DNA of 35,474 nucleotides from Pseudomonadales bacterium (GTDB lineage Bacteria; Pseudomonadota; Gammaproteobacteria; Pseudomonadales; Azotimanducaceae): NCBI GenBank assembly GCA_029248675.1, contig JAQWIX010000102.1, positions 1 to 35,474 of the forward strand, read 5' to 3'. Shown piece by piece: positions 34,888 to 35,474 of this stretch (position 1 is its first letter; each line of letters starts with the position of its first letter). The notes under the pieces were generated by a model. It saw only the letters and a program-made list of their open reading frames with translations, ran no database searches and was not told where the DNA came from. The position numbers and the translations under genes were made by a program.

Positions 34888-35474
34888 ACCCTGTGTTCCA
34901 CACTCTTGTCCTGCAAATCAAAGTGGTTGGACAGCATTACCGTGGCATAGGCTCCCACCGGCAAGCTAAATGACAGCGTTACGGTTTCGTCAGCGCTTTC
35001 ACAATGCACATCCCAAGGTAATACCGATAACGGCCGTTGACCACGGTCCACCCCAGCATACTCCAGAGCCTCACAGACCTCACCCAAGGACATGGTGTCT
35101 TGACCCTCTGGCGCTGGGTCCCGTTTACCGTCAGCTGGTTCACCTTCACTGGCCACGGTGGCCGCTAGTGTTTGCTCTTGCCGACCCAGGGCCTGGCCGG
35201 ACAGTATCTCACGGCCTCGTCCCCACAGAGGACCAACAGGCACCCCGTCTATCGTATCGCCCCCCGGGGCTAGGACATCACCCTCTAAAATCTCTCGCCA
35301 AGTACCGTCCGCAACCCGATCCGCTAACAGCCGGTTAAAAATCCAACTGCGAAGTACCGACAAATGCCAACCCCGAACTTGGCGCGATACCTTGCGTCTA
35401 CGTCGCTGGCCCAACCATGTGAGCGCGTCTGCTAGATTATGGCGCCCAAATCGCTGGGGACCGAAGTAGTTAGG
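34884..35474 (-). CDS. truD: tRNA pseudouridine(13) synthase TruD, N-terminus off window
   Basis: The C-terminal 196 residues of TruD; the frame is open to the right edge, beginning PNYFGPQRFGRHNLADAL, the conserved RNA-binding motif (with His in place of the usual Asp/Gly). Further conserved pieces are LRSWIFNRLLADRV, GPLWGRGRE and the end FSLPVGAYATVMLSNHF. The catalytic Asp lies in the missing part. The ORF track's start at 35414 is an internal TTG and not the real start. TruD makes pseudouridine-13 in tRNA-Glu. It is translationally coupled to pcm. Confidence 0.95.
   Translation of the reverse strand, partial: PNYFGPQRFGRHNLADALTWLGQRRRRKVSRQVRGWHLSVLRSWIFNRLLADRVADGTWREILEGDVLAPGGDTIDGVPVGPLWGRGREILSGQALGRQEQTLAATVASEGEPADGKRDPAPEGQDTMSLGEVCEALEYAGVDRGQRPLSVLPWDVHCESADETVTLSFSLPVGAYATVMLSNHFDLQDKSVEHRV

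Overview
The window looks like the chromosome of a marine-type gammaproteobacterium related to the Pseudomonadales/Cellvibrionales. The evidence is gene content and order: recA-recX-alaS-lysC, mutS-fdxA and nlpD/pcm/truD lie close together much as in Pseudomonas, and the other end carries a TonB receptor/GH3 glycan locus of the kind common in marine heterotrophs. No rRNA, tRNA, CRISPR array, insertion sequence or phage gene was seen.

Left region (1-9.0 kb, all minus strand). A lipoprotein family-3 glycoside hydrolase (its last residues lie off the left edge), a 1031-aa TonB-dependent receptor and a LytS/LytR-type two-component pair look like a small glycan-uptake locus. Upstream is a gene for an exported protein of unknown function, closed by a strong intrinsic terminator.

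Central region (9.2-22.3 kb). A Tag-like DNA glycosylase, a TauD/TfdA-type Fe(II)/2-oxoglutarate dioxygenase and an SDR run on the plus strand. They converge, across a bidirectional terminator, on a leftward thiolase-ACAD-ACAD operon; the two ACADs look like complementary halves of a heteromeric enzyme. Then come a prepilin-peptidase homologue that has lost both catalytic aspartates, a small lipoprotein, a membrane class III adenylate cyclase with a large extracytoplasmic sensor, and an SDR/GMC-oxidoreductase pair.

Right region (22.0-35.5 kb). A housekeeping minus-strand run contains recA, recX, alaS, lysC and a 71-aa unknown. A LexA box lies about 280 bp upstream of recA. The alaS reading frame is interrupted by one in-frame TAA at a normally conserved Tyr codon, and the homologous frame continues immediately after it. 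On the plus strand mutS and fdxA follow. fdxA abuts nlpD tail to tail with 2 nt between the stops, exactly where rpoS sits in Pseudomonas. Upstream of nlpD are a DUF368 (PopT-type) membrane protein, pcm and truD (truncated by the right edge); surE is absent from between truD and pcm.

Most notable observations: the nonsense codon in an essential tRNA synthetase gene, the clean absence of rpoS (and surE, and csrA next to lysC) from otherwise conserved neighbourhoods, the active-site-less prepilin peptidase, and related C/A-rich repeats in the leaders of both recA and recX. Family assignments rest on motifs read by eye; no database search was run.
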